Shown here: one piece after another, positions 52,777 through 61,171 of the stretch
Layout: the number at the start of each line of letters is the position of its first letter
Position numbering within the stretch: position 1 is the first letter of the stretch
NCBI RefSeq assembly: GCF_900105175.1
Contig: NZ_LT629771.1
Location: forward strand, 1,364,001-1,428,000
Length of the DNA: 64,000 nucleotides
Reading direction: 5' to 3'
DNA from: Jiangella sp. DSM 45060
Lineage (GTDB): Bacteria; Actinomycetota; Actinomycetes; Jiangellales; Jiangellaceae
Translations under genes and position numbers: made by a program
Notes under the pieces: generated by a model
Databases searched by the model: none
Told to the model about the DNA's origin: nothing
Seen by the model: only the letters and a program-made list of their open reading frames with translations

Positions 52777-55725
52777 TCAGAGGCCGGCGCACTGGCCGGC
52801 GCGGGGTCCGGTGACGGTGTTGGGGTCGCCGCCGTCGACCGGCGCGGGGTCGTTGCCGGTGCAGGCGAGGGCGCCCGTGATGGTGTTGCCGCCGACGACG
52901 GGTGGCGCCTCGGTGGTGTTGCCGGTGAGGGCGACCGGCCCGGTGAGCTGGTTGCCGGTCAGGGTGAGCGTGCCGGTGGTGCCGGTGACGTGGATCGGCC
53001 CGGTGATCCGGGAGTCGGTGATGACGACCGCGTCGGCGCCGCTGGCGGTGATGGGGCCGCTGACGGTGGCGTCGGTGACGCACAGCGTGCCCGCGGTGAC
53101 GGCCACCGGCCCGGTGTGGGCGCCGGTGATCTCCTGGTCGCACCGGAGCGCGTCGGGGACGTCGTACTTGTACACGTCAACGCCGTGGGAGAAGAGGAGG
53201 TCGCCGTTCGCGTCGACGTTGGCGTAGTTGCCGACGCCGTTGACCAGCAGCGTGTACTCCATCGTCGCCGGGTCGATCCGGAACGCCGAGAACCGGTTCG
53301 TGCCGTAGACGTTGCCGTCGGCGCCGGTCACCAGGTAGGCGTAGGCCCAGACGGTGCTGGTGCCGTAGCGGTGGCGCAGCAGCTTCTCGGAGAAGACGAT
53401 CTCCTCGGTCGCGGGGTCGTACGTGAAGACCGTGTCCTCCGACACGCCCCAGATCAGCCCGTCCGGGCCCGCCATCAAACCGGTCACGCCCTCGTCGCCG
53501 GCGACCGGGACGATGTCGTGCACCTTCTGGCCGGTCTCGGGGTCGAAGACGACGAAGTGGCCGTCGGTCTGGCCGGACGGCGGCGCGCCGAGGCTGCCGT
53601 CGACGGTCGTGCCGGCGTACACGAGCCCGTCGTGGTAGAGCACCGAGATCACCGACTGGTCGGTGACGATCTCGGTCGTGTAGACGCTCTTCTCGCCCGT
53701 GGCGAAGTCGTACTGGGTGAGCGCGCCCTGGTTGGAGCCGTAGTAGGCGACGGTGCCGACGAACAGCCGGTCGTTCTCCTCGTCGTAGTCCATGCCGAAC
53801 GGCCGGTCCTGGTCCTCGGCCTTGAGGTCGAACAGCAGTCGCGGCGCGGCGTCGGCGGCCGGGTCGTACTCCAGCACCCGGCCGTTGCCGTACGCGCCGA
53901 GGAGCATGGTGTCGCCCCGGACCGCCGACGACTCGTACTGGCCCGACTGCAGCGTCTCGCCGGCCTCGCCGGTCACCGAGTCGAACGGCGCGAGCCCGAC
54001 CATGTAGCCGGAGGCGTACATCGAGTCCGGCCCGGTGAGGATCTTCTGCACCGTGACGGGGTTGGCGAAGTCGATGGTGCGCGGCTCGGACCGGCCGGTC
54101 GCCGGGTTCATCAGCACGGTGCCGTCCTGGGTGGCGGCGAGCAGGCTGTAGCCGGGCCACTCGGGATCGTCCAGCTGCACCCACCGGCTGTCGTTGAGGT
54201 ATCCGTTCGTCTCGATGCCCAGGTCGCGGGTGGTCGCGGTGGCCGAGTCGTACTCCCAGAACGTCCGGCCGAACGTGAAGACGTACGTCCCGGGGGCGTC
54301 CGGGCGGGCCGCGACGTGGTACCCGTGCGCCTCGTTGCCCTGGCCCTTCCAGTACTCCACCGTGTCGTCGGCCCGGATGACCAGCAGCTGGTTGGAGACC
54401 CGGGCGAAGAGGCGGTCGTCGACGAAGGTGAACGTGCTGACGAACGACTCGTCCATGGCGCCGGGCGTGGCCGCGTCGCTGAGCAGCTCCGTCGTGGTGC
54501 CGTCGGGCGCCACCTTGAAGATCTGGGCCCGGGTGCCGCCGGTGCCGACGTAGAGCGTGTCGCGCTCGAAGTCGTAGGCCAGGCCCTTGATGTAGGCCTG
54601 GGTCGGGTCGACCGCGCCGAGGTTGGCGATGGAGTCGTCGGCCGGGTCGTACCGGTACAGGTAGCCCTTGGGGTACGTGCCGATGAACATGGTGCCGTCG
54701 GGCCCGGCGGTCATGGTGAAGGCGTGGCCGTCCCTGGGATTCTCCGGGTTGAGCGGCCCGATGTCCCGGAGCTCCTTGGTGCCGGGGTCGTAGGACCACA
54801 GGTGGAAGTCGGGGGTGGTGGCGAAGTAGACGGTGCCGTCGGTCGAGGCCCGCGTCTCGAACGTCCCCTCGGCGCCGGCGGCCGGGAGGGCGCGGATGAC
54901 CTCGCCGGTGTCGGCGTTCGCCACCACGAACGTCGCCGGGTGATCGGTGTCGGGGTGGCCACGGTAGACGCCGTACGTGACGGCCGTGCCGTCCTCCTCG
55001 CCGAACACCGCGTTCGTGGTGATCTTGCTGGTGACCGGCGTCCCCAGGTGCGAGATCGCCGGGTTCTGCGCGACGACGTCCGCCGGCGTGGGGTCGGTCA
55101 GCCGGGGCGGCTCGAGGGCACCGGCGGTGACTGTGACGGTGTCGAAGTAGCCGGCGCCGCGCGGGGTGGTGGCCGAGTAGAGCAGGACGGTGCCGGTGAC
55201 CGCGCCCTCGGGGGCGGTGGCGGTGATCGACGTCGTCGTCCACGCGCCGCCGGTCTCGCCCTGCGGGGTGGCGACGTTCGTGAGGCGGGTGCCCTCGGCG
55301 TCGTAGAAGCGCAGGTAGACGGCGAGCTGGTCGCGGTCCACGCGGGTCATCGCCGCAGCCGTGTAGGCCCGCCGCACCTCGACGTCGAAGGGATCGCTCT
55401 CGATGGCGACGCCGTAGACGCCGGAGTCGTCGGTGATCGACAGGCTGTGGGTGCCCTCGTGCGCCGCGTCCTCGGTGACGGCGTACGAGGTGTCCGGCCG
55501 CGCCGAGCCCACCAGCTGCCAGCCCGGGATGACGCCGTCGGTGACAGGCTCCTCGAACGACGGGTTGGCCAGGACCGGATCCGCCGCCGTGGCGACCGGC
55601 GCGCCCGATGCCGGAACCGCCCCCGAGGCCAGCAGGGCGGTGGCGCCGAGAAGCGCGGCGGCGCGGGCCGTGAGGCGACCGCGCCGCCGCGGGCCGTGGT
55701 GTCCGTTCGCGTGCCGGGAAGTCAT
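52777..55725 (-). CDS. Secreted protein: carbohydrate-binding-like domain, beta-propeller and beta-helix (tandem copy 1)
   Basis: 982 residues, first gene of the operon. Signal peptide AAALLGATALLASGAVPASG. Residues ~50-200 form an extra beta-sandwich beginning DPVLANPSFEEPVTDGVIPG, followed by GWQLVGS and SLSITDDSGVYGVAIESDPF, and resemble the CBM4/9 carbohydrate-binding fold. This domain is absent from the other copies. The propeller follows (GTMFIGTYPKGYLYRYDPAD; LIWGVSEDTVFTYDPATEEI) and the rung domain closes the protein (GADAVVITDSRITGPIHVTG; LTLTGNQLTGPVALTGNTTE). ATG 55725 follows AAGGGAGC. The promoter and tandem LacI operators lie at 55807-55867. Confidence 0.88.
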   Translation of the reverse strand: MTSRHANGHHGPRRRGRLTARAAALLGATALLASGAVPASGAPVATAADPVLANPSFEEPVTDGVIPGWQLVGSARPDTSYAVTEDAAHEGTHSLSITDDSGVYGVAIESDPFDVEVRRAYTAAAMTRVDRDQLAVYLRFYDAEGTRLTNVATPQGETGGAWTTTSITATAPEGAVTGTVLLYSATTPRGAGYFDTVTVTAGALEPPRLTDPTPADVVAQNPAISHLGTPVTSKITTNAVFGEEDGTAVTYGVYRGHPDTDHPATFVVANADTGEVIRALPAAGAEGTFETRASTDGTVYFATTPDFHLWSYDPGTKELRDIGPLNPENPRDGHAFTMTAGPDGTMFIGTYPKGYLYRYDPADDSIANLGAVDPTQAYIKGLAYDFERDTLYVGTGGTRAQIFKVAPDGTTTELLSDAATPGAMDESFVSTFTFVDDRLFARVSNQLLVIRADDTVEYWKGQGNEAHGYHVAARPDAPGTYVFTFGRTFWEYDSATATTRDLGIETNGYLNDSRWVQLDDPEWPGYSLLAATQDGTVLMNPATGRSEPRTIDFANPVTVQKILTGPDSMYASGYMVGLAPFDSVTGEAGETLQSGQYESSAVRGDTMLLGAYGNGRVLEYDPAADAAPRLLFDLKAEDQDRPFGMDYDEENDRLFVGTVAYYGSNQGALTQYDFATGEKSVYTTEIVTDQSVISVLYHDGLVYAGTTVDGSLGAPPSGQTDGHFVVFDPETGQKVHDIVPVAGDEGVTGLMAGPDGLIWGVSEDTVFTYDPATEEIVFSEKLLRHRYGTSTVWAYAYLVTGADGNVYGTNRFSAFRIDPATMEYTLLVNGVGNYANVDANGDLLFSHGVDVYKYDVPDALRCDQEITGAHTGPVAVTAGTLCVTDATVSGPITASGADAVVITDSRITGPIHVTGTTGTLTLTGNQLTGPVALTGNTTEAPPVVGGNTITGALACTGNDPAPVDGGDPNTVTGPRAGQCAGL

Positions 55726-55806
55726 CGCGACTAGCTCCCTTTCCTTGCCGGAATGGAACCGAGCGCCGCGCATGCAAAGGGAGCGGCCAGAGCGGCCGAC
55801 GAGTTG

Positions 55807-55867
55807 TGCAACCGGATGCATGCAAGCGGTTGCAAGGCAAGCTAGCGGTCCGGCCGCGAGCCGTCAA
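55807..55867 (-). promoter_or_regulatory. Promoter with two abutting LacI operators for the propeller operon
   Basis: Read on the minus strand: TTGACG (55867-55862), a 17-base spacer, TAGCTT (55844-55839), then TGCAACCGCTTGCA (55834-55821), directly followed by a second, degenerate site (55820-55807, plus-strand TGCAACCGGATGCA). The -35 overlaps the stop codon of the upstream DUF4127 gene. It drives the four tandem propeller genes. Confidence 0.85.
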
Positions 55868-57366
55868 GAGGTCGTGGGCGCCGCCCGCGTCAGCTCGAAG
55901 TCGACGGTGAACGTGTACGACCAGGGCAGTCGCGCGTCGTCGATGCGCCAGCCGGCGAGTGCGTCGACACCGGCGGCCCAGGCGCGAAGGTCCCGGGTGA
56001 TCCGGTCGTGGACCGCGGGCAACTCGTCGAGCGGCGGGTCGAGCAGCCCGCGGGCGGCGGCCTCGTCCTGGATGCGGCGCCGCACGACCGGCAGGTAGTG
56101 GGCGTCCTCGATGATCTTGCGGGCGAGGAACCGGCGACGTTCGGCGGCCGCGGCCTCGGTGCCGGCCAGGACGGCCGCGACGCCGGCGGAGAGGGTGGTG
56201 CCGATCGAGTTGCCGGCGGTGTTCCAGCCGCCGTAGGCGGCCAGGCGCCCCAGCACGCGCCGCGCGTCCAGCGCCTCGACCAGCCGCGGGTCGCCGCCGT
56301 TGGCGTAGTGCACGTCGGCCAGCGCCACCACGCGGCCGTCGTCGAGCAGCCGTTCGACGGCGTCGACGAGCGGGTCCACCGGCGCCGCGGCGGTGAGGTC
56401 CGGCGGCGAGGACACCCAGTCGCCGGGCTCGACCGCCGGCGGGTGGACGGCGAGCACCAGGTCCGCGTCAGCCGGATCGGCCACCTGGACGCCGCCGACG
56501 GCCCGGATCTGGTTCGCCAGGCCGATCCGCAGCGGCCGATCCTCGTACGGCGCGATGCGCTCGAGCCCGGCCTCGTCCGGGCAGACGACCGTGATGCGCG
56601 GCCGCACCCCGGCGGCGCTCGCCGCGACGCGTGCCACCAGGACGCTGGGCACTTCGTCGGCGCCCGGGTACATCAGCACGTCGGCGCCGAGGCGGTCCGC
56701 CCAGTGCCCGAGCAGGCGGCGCTCGGCCGCCGGCAGGCCGCGCGGCGCGGTGTCGTCCGAGGAGATCACCAGCGTGTCGAGGACGCCGTCCGCCGCCAGC
56801 TCCAGCGCGGCGAGGTTGACCGCGTGGTTGCGGGCGCGCCGCCGCACGAGGTCGCGCACGTACTCGTCGGGGACGCTCGCGCGGGCGGCGGCGACGGTCG
56901 CCTCGTCCGTCTCGCCGAGGGACGCCTCGTCCCACAGCCGGGAGAGCGTCCCGAGCCGGGCCCCGTGGGTGGCCCAGTACTCCGGTTCCTGCCGGGAGCG
57001 GGCGCGGTTGTCGTAGGTGGGCAGCCGCGTCACGACGCCGTAGGCGGTCACCGGCGTGCCGAGCTCGCGCAGCACGGAGAGTCGCGGGACGACGTCGGCC
57101 ATCCGGTCCTCGGTGTTGCGCGACGGGATCAGCCCGCCGTGCACGAGCAGCTCGAGCGAGACCAGCACGTGGTCGACGTCCGGCGCGACGCCGCGCAGCC
57201 AGCCGGCGAGGCCGGCGGTGTCGGCGGGCGTCCGGAACGACGGCATCAACTCCTTCGGCGGGGTCAGGACGTCGACGCCGGCGCAGCGGCCGATCGTCGC
57301 CGCGTAGCCGCGGGTGTTCGGCCGCTCGTCGGGCGGGAGCAGGGCGATGCGGGTCACGTCGGGCAC
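55864..57366 (-). CDS. DUF4127 family protein
   Basis: 500 residues. The opening RIALLPPDERPNTRGYAATI is the conserved start of the DUF4127 family (ALxPxDxRPxN). Other family segments are LVSLELLVHGGLIPSRNTED, VTAYGVVTRLPTYDNRARSR, DTLVISSDDTAPRGLPAAER, MYPGADEVPSVLVARVA and YGGWNTAGNSIGTTLSAGVA. Function is unknown. Length is typical and there is no signal peptide. It lies 13 bases downstream of the enolase-superfamily gene and is probably co-transcribed with it and the AGE gene. Its 3' end carries the -35 of the propeller operon. Confidence 0.85.
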   Translation of the reverse strand: MPDVTRIALLPPDERPNTRGYAATIGRCAGVDVLTPPKELMPSFRTPADTAGLAGWLRGVAPDVDHVLVSLELLVHGGLIPSRNTEDRMADVVPRLSVLRELGTPVTAYGVVTRLPTYDNRARSRQEPEYWATHGARLGTLSRLWDEASLGETDEATVAAARASVPDEYVRDLVRRRARNHAVNLAALELAADGVLDTLVISSDDTAPRGLPAAERRLLGHWADRLGADVLMYPGADEVPSVLVARVAASAAGVRPRITVVCPDEAGLERIAPYEDRPLRIGLANQIRAVGGVQVADPADADLVLAVHPPAVEPGDWVSSPPDLTAAAPVDPLVDAVERLLDDGRVVALADVHYANGGDPRLVEALDARRVLGRLAAYGGWNTAGNSIGTTLSAGVAAVLAGTEAAAAERRRFLARKIIEDAHYLPVVRRRIQDEAAARGLLDPPLDELPAVHDRITRDLRAWAAGVDALAGWRIDDARLPWSYTFTVDFELTRAAPTTS

Positions 57367-57379
57367 CTTCCGGAAGGGG

Positions 57380-58696
57380 TCAGTAGAGGCCGGGCTCGGC
57401 CGGAGCGGAGATCGTCACGGCGCCGTCGCGCACGGTCGTGAGGTCCGGCCGGTCGCCGCCGAGCCGCGCGTTGGCCGCCGGTGCGTACTGGCGGCTGTTG
57501 TACTCGAGGTGTGGTGACGGCAGGTCGAACAGGCTGACCAGCCGGGCCGAGTGCACCAGCGCCAGGTCGACCGCGGTGAGGTCCTGGACCGTCACGTAGA
57601 GGCCGGCCGCCTTGGCGGCGGCGTGCGCGAGCAGCGCCGCGCTGTGCCCCTTGCCCGCCTTGACGACGATTCCGCCCCAGCCGGCGTCGCGCAGAGCCGG
57701 CACGGTGTGCGGGTCGGTCAGCCCTTCGTCCATGACGACGGGGAGGCGGCGGCCGATGCGGGCCAGCGCGGCCGGGTCGGGCGTCGTGTCGCGCGGCACC
57801 GGCTGCTCGACGTAGGCGACGGCCCGGCCGGCCGCCGGATCGATCCGGTCGAGGTGGTCGAGTAGGTCCCCGACGTCGTCGGGCCGCTGGTAGCCCTCGT
57901 TCGGGTCGATCGCCAGCGCGAGGTCGAGGCCGAGGTCCCGGCCCAGCCGGTGCACGTCGGCCACCCGCCGGGCGTCCTTGGCGGCGTCGCGCGCGTGGAC
58001 CTTGATCTTCACGTGCCGCACGCCGTCGGCCGTCAGCCACTCGCGCAGGGATCGCCGCCCGTCCGCGGCGTCGTCCGGTTCGAGCGGATCGGTCGCGCCG
58101 GCCAGGTGCTGGACCTCCAGCCGCGTCCGCCGGGCGGCGAGGAAGTCGCCCGGCCAGCGGCCGTCCAGGGCCGGGCCGAGCCGGACGCCGAGGTCGTCGC
58201 GCAGGTGCCGCCCGGTGTACATCGTGTGGGCGGGCAGCCCGGCGGCCCGGGCCCAGGCGTCGTGCAGCGCGTTGTCGACGGCGCCGAGCGACAGCAACGC
58301 GGCCAGCGGCGGCACCGGCTCACCGAGCCCGGCGGCCGCGGCGGCGGCAGCGGCGGCGTCGCCGACGGCCTCGTGGGCGTCGAGCCAGCGGCGGATCGGG
58401 TCGGCCGGCGGCAGGCCGCACGCCCCGTCGGCCAGCCGCCGGGTCAGGTCGCGCAGGACCGCGTCGCGCTGCTCGACCGTGAGGGCCGAGCGCGGCCAGG
58501 CCCAGGGGACGGAGAGGATCGACGCGCCGCGGCCCGTGGCCGTCGCGCCCGCGCGGTTGCGGACGTCCACCTCGACGACGGCCACCGTGAACCAGGCGAT
58601 GGTCCGCCCGCTGATGACGAACGGGTGGGCGAGGTCGGTCTGCGTGAACGCCACCCGGGCGTCGAGCACCTCGACGTCGGTGTCGATCTCCGTCAC
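57380..58696 (-). CDS. Enolase-superfamily protein (mandelate racemase/muconate cycloisomerase-like)
   Basis: 438 residues. Superfamily residues appear in order: KxK in VRHVKIKVHARD, metal Asp in LALAIDPNEGYQ, Glu in VAYVEQPVPRD, Asp-Glu in VVMDEGLTD and Lys in GIVVKAGKGHSAAL. The N-terminal cap is long, with GATATGRGASILSVPWAWPR. Unlike the ManD at 25617 it has no match to a named acid-sugar dehydratase that I recognise. GTG 58696 overlaps the AGE stop (GTGA). An epimerase or dehydratase acting on a sugar acid is inferred from context. Confidence 0.83.
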   Translation of the reverse strand: MTEIDTDVEVLDARVAFTQTDLAHPFVISGRTIAWFTVAVVEVDVRNRAGATATGRGASILSVPWAWPRSALTVEQRDAVLRDLTRRLADGACGLPPADPIRRWLDAHEAVGDAAAAAAAAAGLGEPVPPLAALLSLGAVDNALHDAWARAAGLPAHTMYTGRHLRDDLGVRLGPALDGRWPGDFLAARRTRLEVQHLAGATDPLEPDDAADGRRSLREWLTADGVRHVKIKVHARDAAKDARRVADVHRLGRDLGLDLALAIDPNEGYQRPDDVGDLLDHLDRIDPAAGRAVAYVEQPVPRDTTPDPAALARIGRRLPVVMDEGLTDPHTVPALRDAGWGGIVVKAGKGHSAALLAHAAAKAAGLYVTVQDLTAVDLALVHSARLVSLFDLPSPHLEYNSRQYAPAANARLGGDRPDLTTVRDGAVTISAPAEPGLY

Positions 58697-59919
58697 GGCT
58701 GGGCCTCCAGTTCGACGAGCTGCAGCAGATTGCGGGCGATGTGGAACGGGTCCTTCACCGGCAGCGCCACGACCTCGTCGAGCGGCCGGCCGGCGCGGTC
58801 GCGGATCTGGATCCACTCCGCGCCGTCGGCGCCGCCGGGGAAGGTGTGCAGCGTGTAGCCCCAGATGCGGTCGAACCACTCGCGCGCGCCGCCGTCGTCG
58901 TAGCGGTGCGCGGCGAGCGCCGTGGTGTAGGCGGCCTCGGTGTGCACCCACCAGAGCTTGGTGTCCCAGGTGCGGGCGAGCAGCCGCTCGTACGGCGTGC
59001 CCGAGTCGCGGCCGCGGGGCGCGGCGGGGGCGGCGCGGTCGACGTAGCGGAACAGGCCGCCGTGGGTCTCGTCCCAGGCCGACGCGCACAGCGGCGCCAC
59101 GCTGGCCAGCAGGTCCGGTACGACGTCGGGGCGGCCGATCAGCTCGGCCGTGTGCAGCGCGACCCAGAGGCCCTCCAGCGCGTGGCCGGGTACCCGGTGC
59201 CGGGCCACCAGCGTCTCGTCGAGGTCCGGGTCGTCGGGCCGCATCTCCACGAAGGTGCCGTCGGGCAGCCGGTGGGTGAGCATGACGTCCAGCGCGGCGC
59301 TCAGCCGGTCCCGGTCCGGCTCCGGCAGGGCGCCGAGCCGCTGCCGCGCCTCCGCGTGCACGAGCAGCGTGTTGAGCAGGATCATCCGCGGGCCGAACGC
59401 GACGAAACCGGGCGGGACGTCGTACGGCGGCGTCGGGGCGGTGCCGTCGCCGATGTCGTGCGCGGCCCGCGCCAGGATCGGCTCGGCGAGCTCCAGCCAG
59501 CCCGGCTCCGCGGTGACGGCGGCCAGCTCGGCCAGCCCCATGACCACGAAGCAGTCGGCGTACACACTGCGCGTCTCGCCGTTCGGCCCGGTCGCCGGCG
59601 TGCCGTCGGTGGCCGTGACGAAGTGGCACGCCGCGTCGTCGCGGATGGCGTGGCGGGCGAGGAACGCCGCGCCGGCCTCGGCGTGCCGGACGAGGGCGGC
59701 GGCGTCGACGTCGAGCCGGCCACGGTCGGCCAGCCCGGCCGCACGGGCGAGCAGCCAGACGAAGCGGCCCTGCGACCACGTGTACTTGTCGGTCGACGCC
59801 AGCGTGCGGCCGCGGTTGTCGAAACACGTGTGGAAACCGCCGTGCCCGGGGTCGATCCCGTGCTCCAGCCAGAACGGCAGGATGACCTTCTCCAGTTCGG
59901 TCCGCGCCTTGGATCGCAT
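58693..59919 (-). CDS. AGE family epimerase/isomerase (N-acylglucosamine 2-epimerase-like)
   Basis: 408 residues with the (alpha/alpha)6 barrel of N-acylglucosamine 2-epimerase. N-terminal WLEHGIDPGHGGFHTCFDNR, then TDKYTWSQGRFVWLLAR. Putative catalytic His are in ARHRVPGHALEGLWVALH and TKLWWVHTEAAYTTALAAHR. The C-terminal segment is DGAEWIQIRDRAGRPL. Family members interconvert aldoses at C2 or act as ketose-aldose isomerases. First gene of a minus-strand unit (AGE, enolase-like, DUF4127), divergent from a LacI gene and next to the variant operator at 59934-59947. Confidence 0.88.
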   Translation of the reverse strand: MRSKARTELEKVILPFWLEHGIDPGHGGFHTCFDNRGRTLASTDKYTWSQGRFVWLLARAAGLADRGRLDVDAAALVRHAEAGAAFLARHAIRDDAACHFVTATDGTPATGPNGETRSVYADCFVVMGLAELAAVTAEPGWLELAEPILARAAHDIGDGTAPTPPYDVPPGFVAFGPRMILLNTLLVHAEARQRLGALPEPDRDRLSAALDVMLTHRLPDGTFVEMRPDDPDLDETLVARHRVPGHALEGLWVALHTAELIGRPDVVPDLLASVAPLCASAWDETHGGLFRYVDRAAPAAPRGRDSGTPYERLLARTWDTKLWWVHTEAAYTTALAAHRYDDGGAREWFDRIWGYTLHTFPGGADGAEWIQIRDRAGRPLDEVVALPVKDPFHIARNLLQLVELEAQP

Positions 59920-59933
59920 CGCTTTCCTCAGGT

Positions 59934-59947
59934 AGCAATCGCTTGCA
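59934..59947. promoter_or_regulatory. Variant LacI operator between AGE and LacI genes
   Basis: AGCAATCGCTTGCA matches the island 14-mer TGCAACCGCTTGCA at 12 of 14 positions. It lies 15 bases before the AGE start and 42 bases before the LacI start, so it may serve both. The half TCGCTTGCA is intact apart from one base of the common site. Confidence 0.7.
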
Positions 59948-59988
59948 GTGGATTTTCGCGGCTACAGTAGCGCGTGGGAAGGAGACCA

Positions 59989-60999
59989 GTGACAGGCGAA
60001 CGATCGAAACGGGTGACGATCTACTCGATCGCCCAGGAATGCGGCGTCTCGGCGTCCACCGTGTCCCGGGCCTTCACCCGCCCCGACATCGTGAACGACG
60101 ACGTCCGCGAGCGCATCCACGCCGTCGCGAGGCGCCTGGGCTACCAGCCGAACAAGGCCGCGCGCGGACTTGCCACCGGCCGCGCGGGCATGGTGGGCCT
60201 GCTCGTCCCCGACATCACCAACCCGTTCTTCCCGCCGCTCGTCCGCGCCATCCAGCAGGCCGCGTCGGTCCAGGACTGGTCCGTCCTGCTGCTCGACGCC
60301 GACGAGGTGGCGCACGAGGAGACCGAGCTCGTCGAGCAGGTCAAGGCCCAGGTCGACGGCCTGATCGTCGCGTCGCCGCGCTCGCCCGACGCCGACCTCG
60401 AGGCCACCCTCGGCGACCTCCCCGCCGTCATCGTCAACCGCGTCGTCCCCGGCCGCCCGAGCGTCGTCTGCGACAACTCGGCGGCGCTGACGGCCGCCGG
60501 GCAGCACCTGCACCAGCTCGGGCACCGGCGGTTCGCGCTGCTGCGCGGCCCCGAGGCGTCCTGGGCGGCGCGGCAGCGGGCCGAGGCCATCCGCGGCTGG
60601 GCGCTCGCGGCCGGGGTCGAGCTGGTCGAGCTCGGCGATTTCGCCGCGTCCTACGAGGGCGGCCGCGAGGCGGCGCCGGCGCTGCTCGGCAGCGACGCCA
60701 CGGCGGCGTTCGCGTTCGACGACCTCATGGCCTGCGGCGTGCTCGCCGGCCTGGCCGAGGCCGGCCGCTCCGTCCCCGACGACCACAGCCTGGTCGGCTG
60801 CGACGACGTCCTCCTGGCCCAGACGGTGACCCCCAGCCTCACCACGGTCACCGCGCCGGTCGGCGAGCTCGGGTCGACGGCCATCGGCCTGCTCCGCGCC
60901 GCCATGCGCGGCGACGACGCCCGCGAGGTCCGCCTCGACGGCACGCTGTCGCTGCGCGCCTCCACCGGACCCGTCCCGGCCGGAGTCGCCAGCCGCTGA
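59989..60999 (+). CDS. LacI family transcriptional regulator
   Basis: 336 residues. Helix-turn-helix YSIAQECGVSASTVSRAFTR and a classic hinge NKAARGLATGR with the minor-groove Leu. Effector domain: GMVGLLVPDITNPFFPPLVR, AIQQAAS, LHQLGHRRFALLRGP, ATAAFAFDDLMACGVLAGLA and SLVGCDDVLLAQTVTPSLTT. GTG 59989 follows AAGGAG. Divergent from the AGE/enolase/DUF4127 unit across the variant operator, so local control and autoregulation are likely. With its standard hinge it is the second candidate to bind the six common sites. Confidence 0.91.
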   Translation: MTGERSKRVTIYSIAQECGVSASTVSRAFTRPDIVNDDVRERIHAVARRLGYQPNKAARGLATGRAGMVGLLVPDITNPFFPPLVRAIQQAASVQDWSVLLLDADEVAHEETELVEQVKAQVDGLIVASPRSPDADLEATLGDLPAVIVNRVVPGRPSVVCDNSAALTAAGQHLHQLGHRRFALLRGPEASWAARQRAEAIRGWALAAGVELVELGDFAASYEGGREAAPALLGSDATAAFAFDDLMACGVLAGLAEAGRSVPDDHSLVGCDDVLLAQTVTPSLTTVTAPVGELGSTAIGLLRAAMRGDDAREVRLDGTLSLRASTGPVPAGVASR

Positions 61000-61171
61000 C
61001 CGCGGTGTGTTCGTGCTGGTGAGACCCTCCCCCTCACCACCGGCGTTGTCAGCCGGGCCAGGATCCCCCGGGCCGAGGTTGGTCACGGGGACATGGCCGG
61101 CGTCGTGACCTGCTGCCTAGATTGACGAGCATGCCGGGCACCTCGGGCCCCGGAGCGCGAGGGGGAGCGGT

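Noticed and set aside
44838-55734. Three long plus-strand open frames (about 900-980 codons each) opposite the propeller genes
   Set aside because: They are shadows of the minus-strand propellers, made of repeated Val-Gly-Ala-Asp strings, and cross gene junctions without start signals.
61001-61171. Possible small gene or riboswitch between the LacI and TPP genes
   Set aside because: No frame with coding character and no recognisable aptamer core; a TAGATT at 61118 may be a -10 but lacks a convincing -35.
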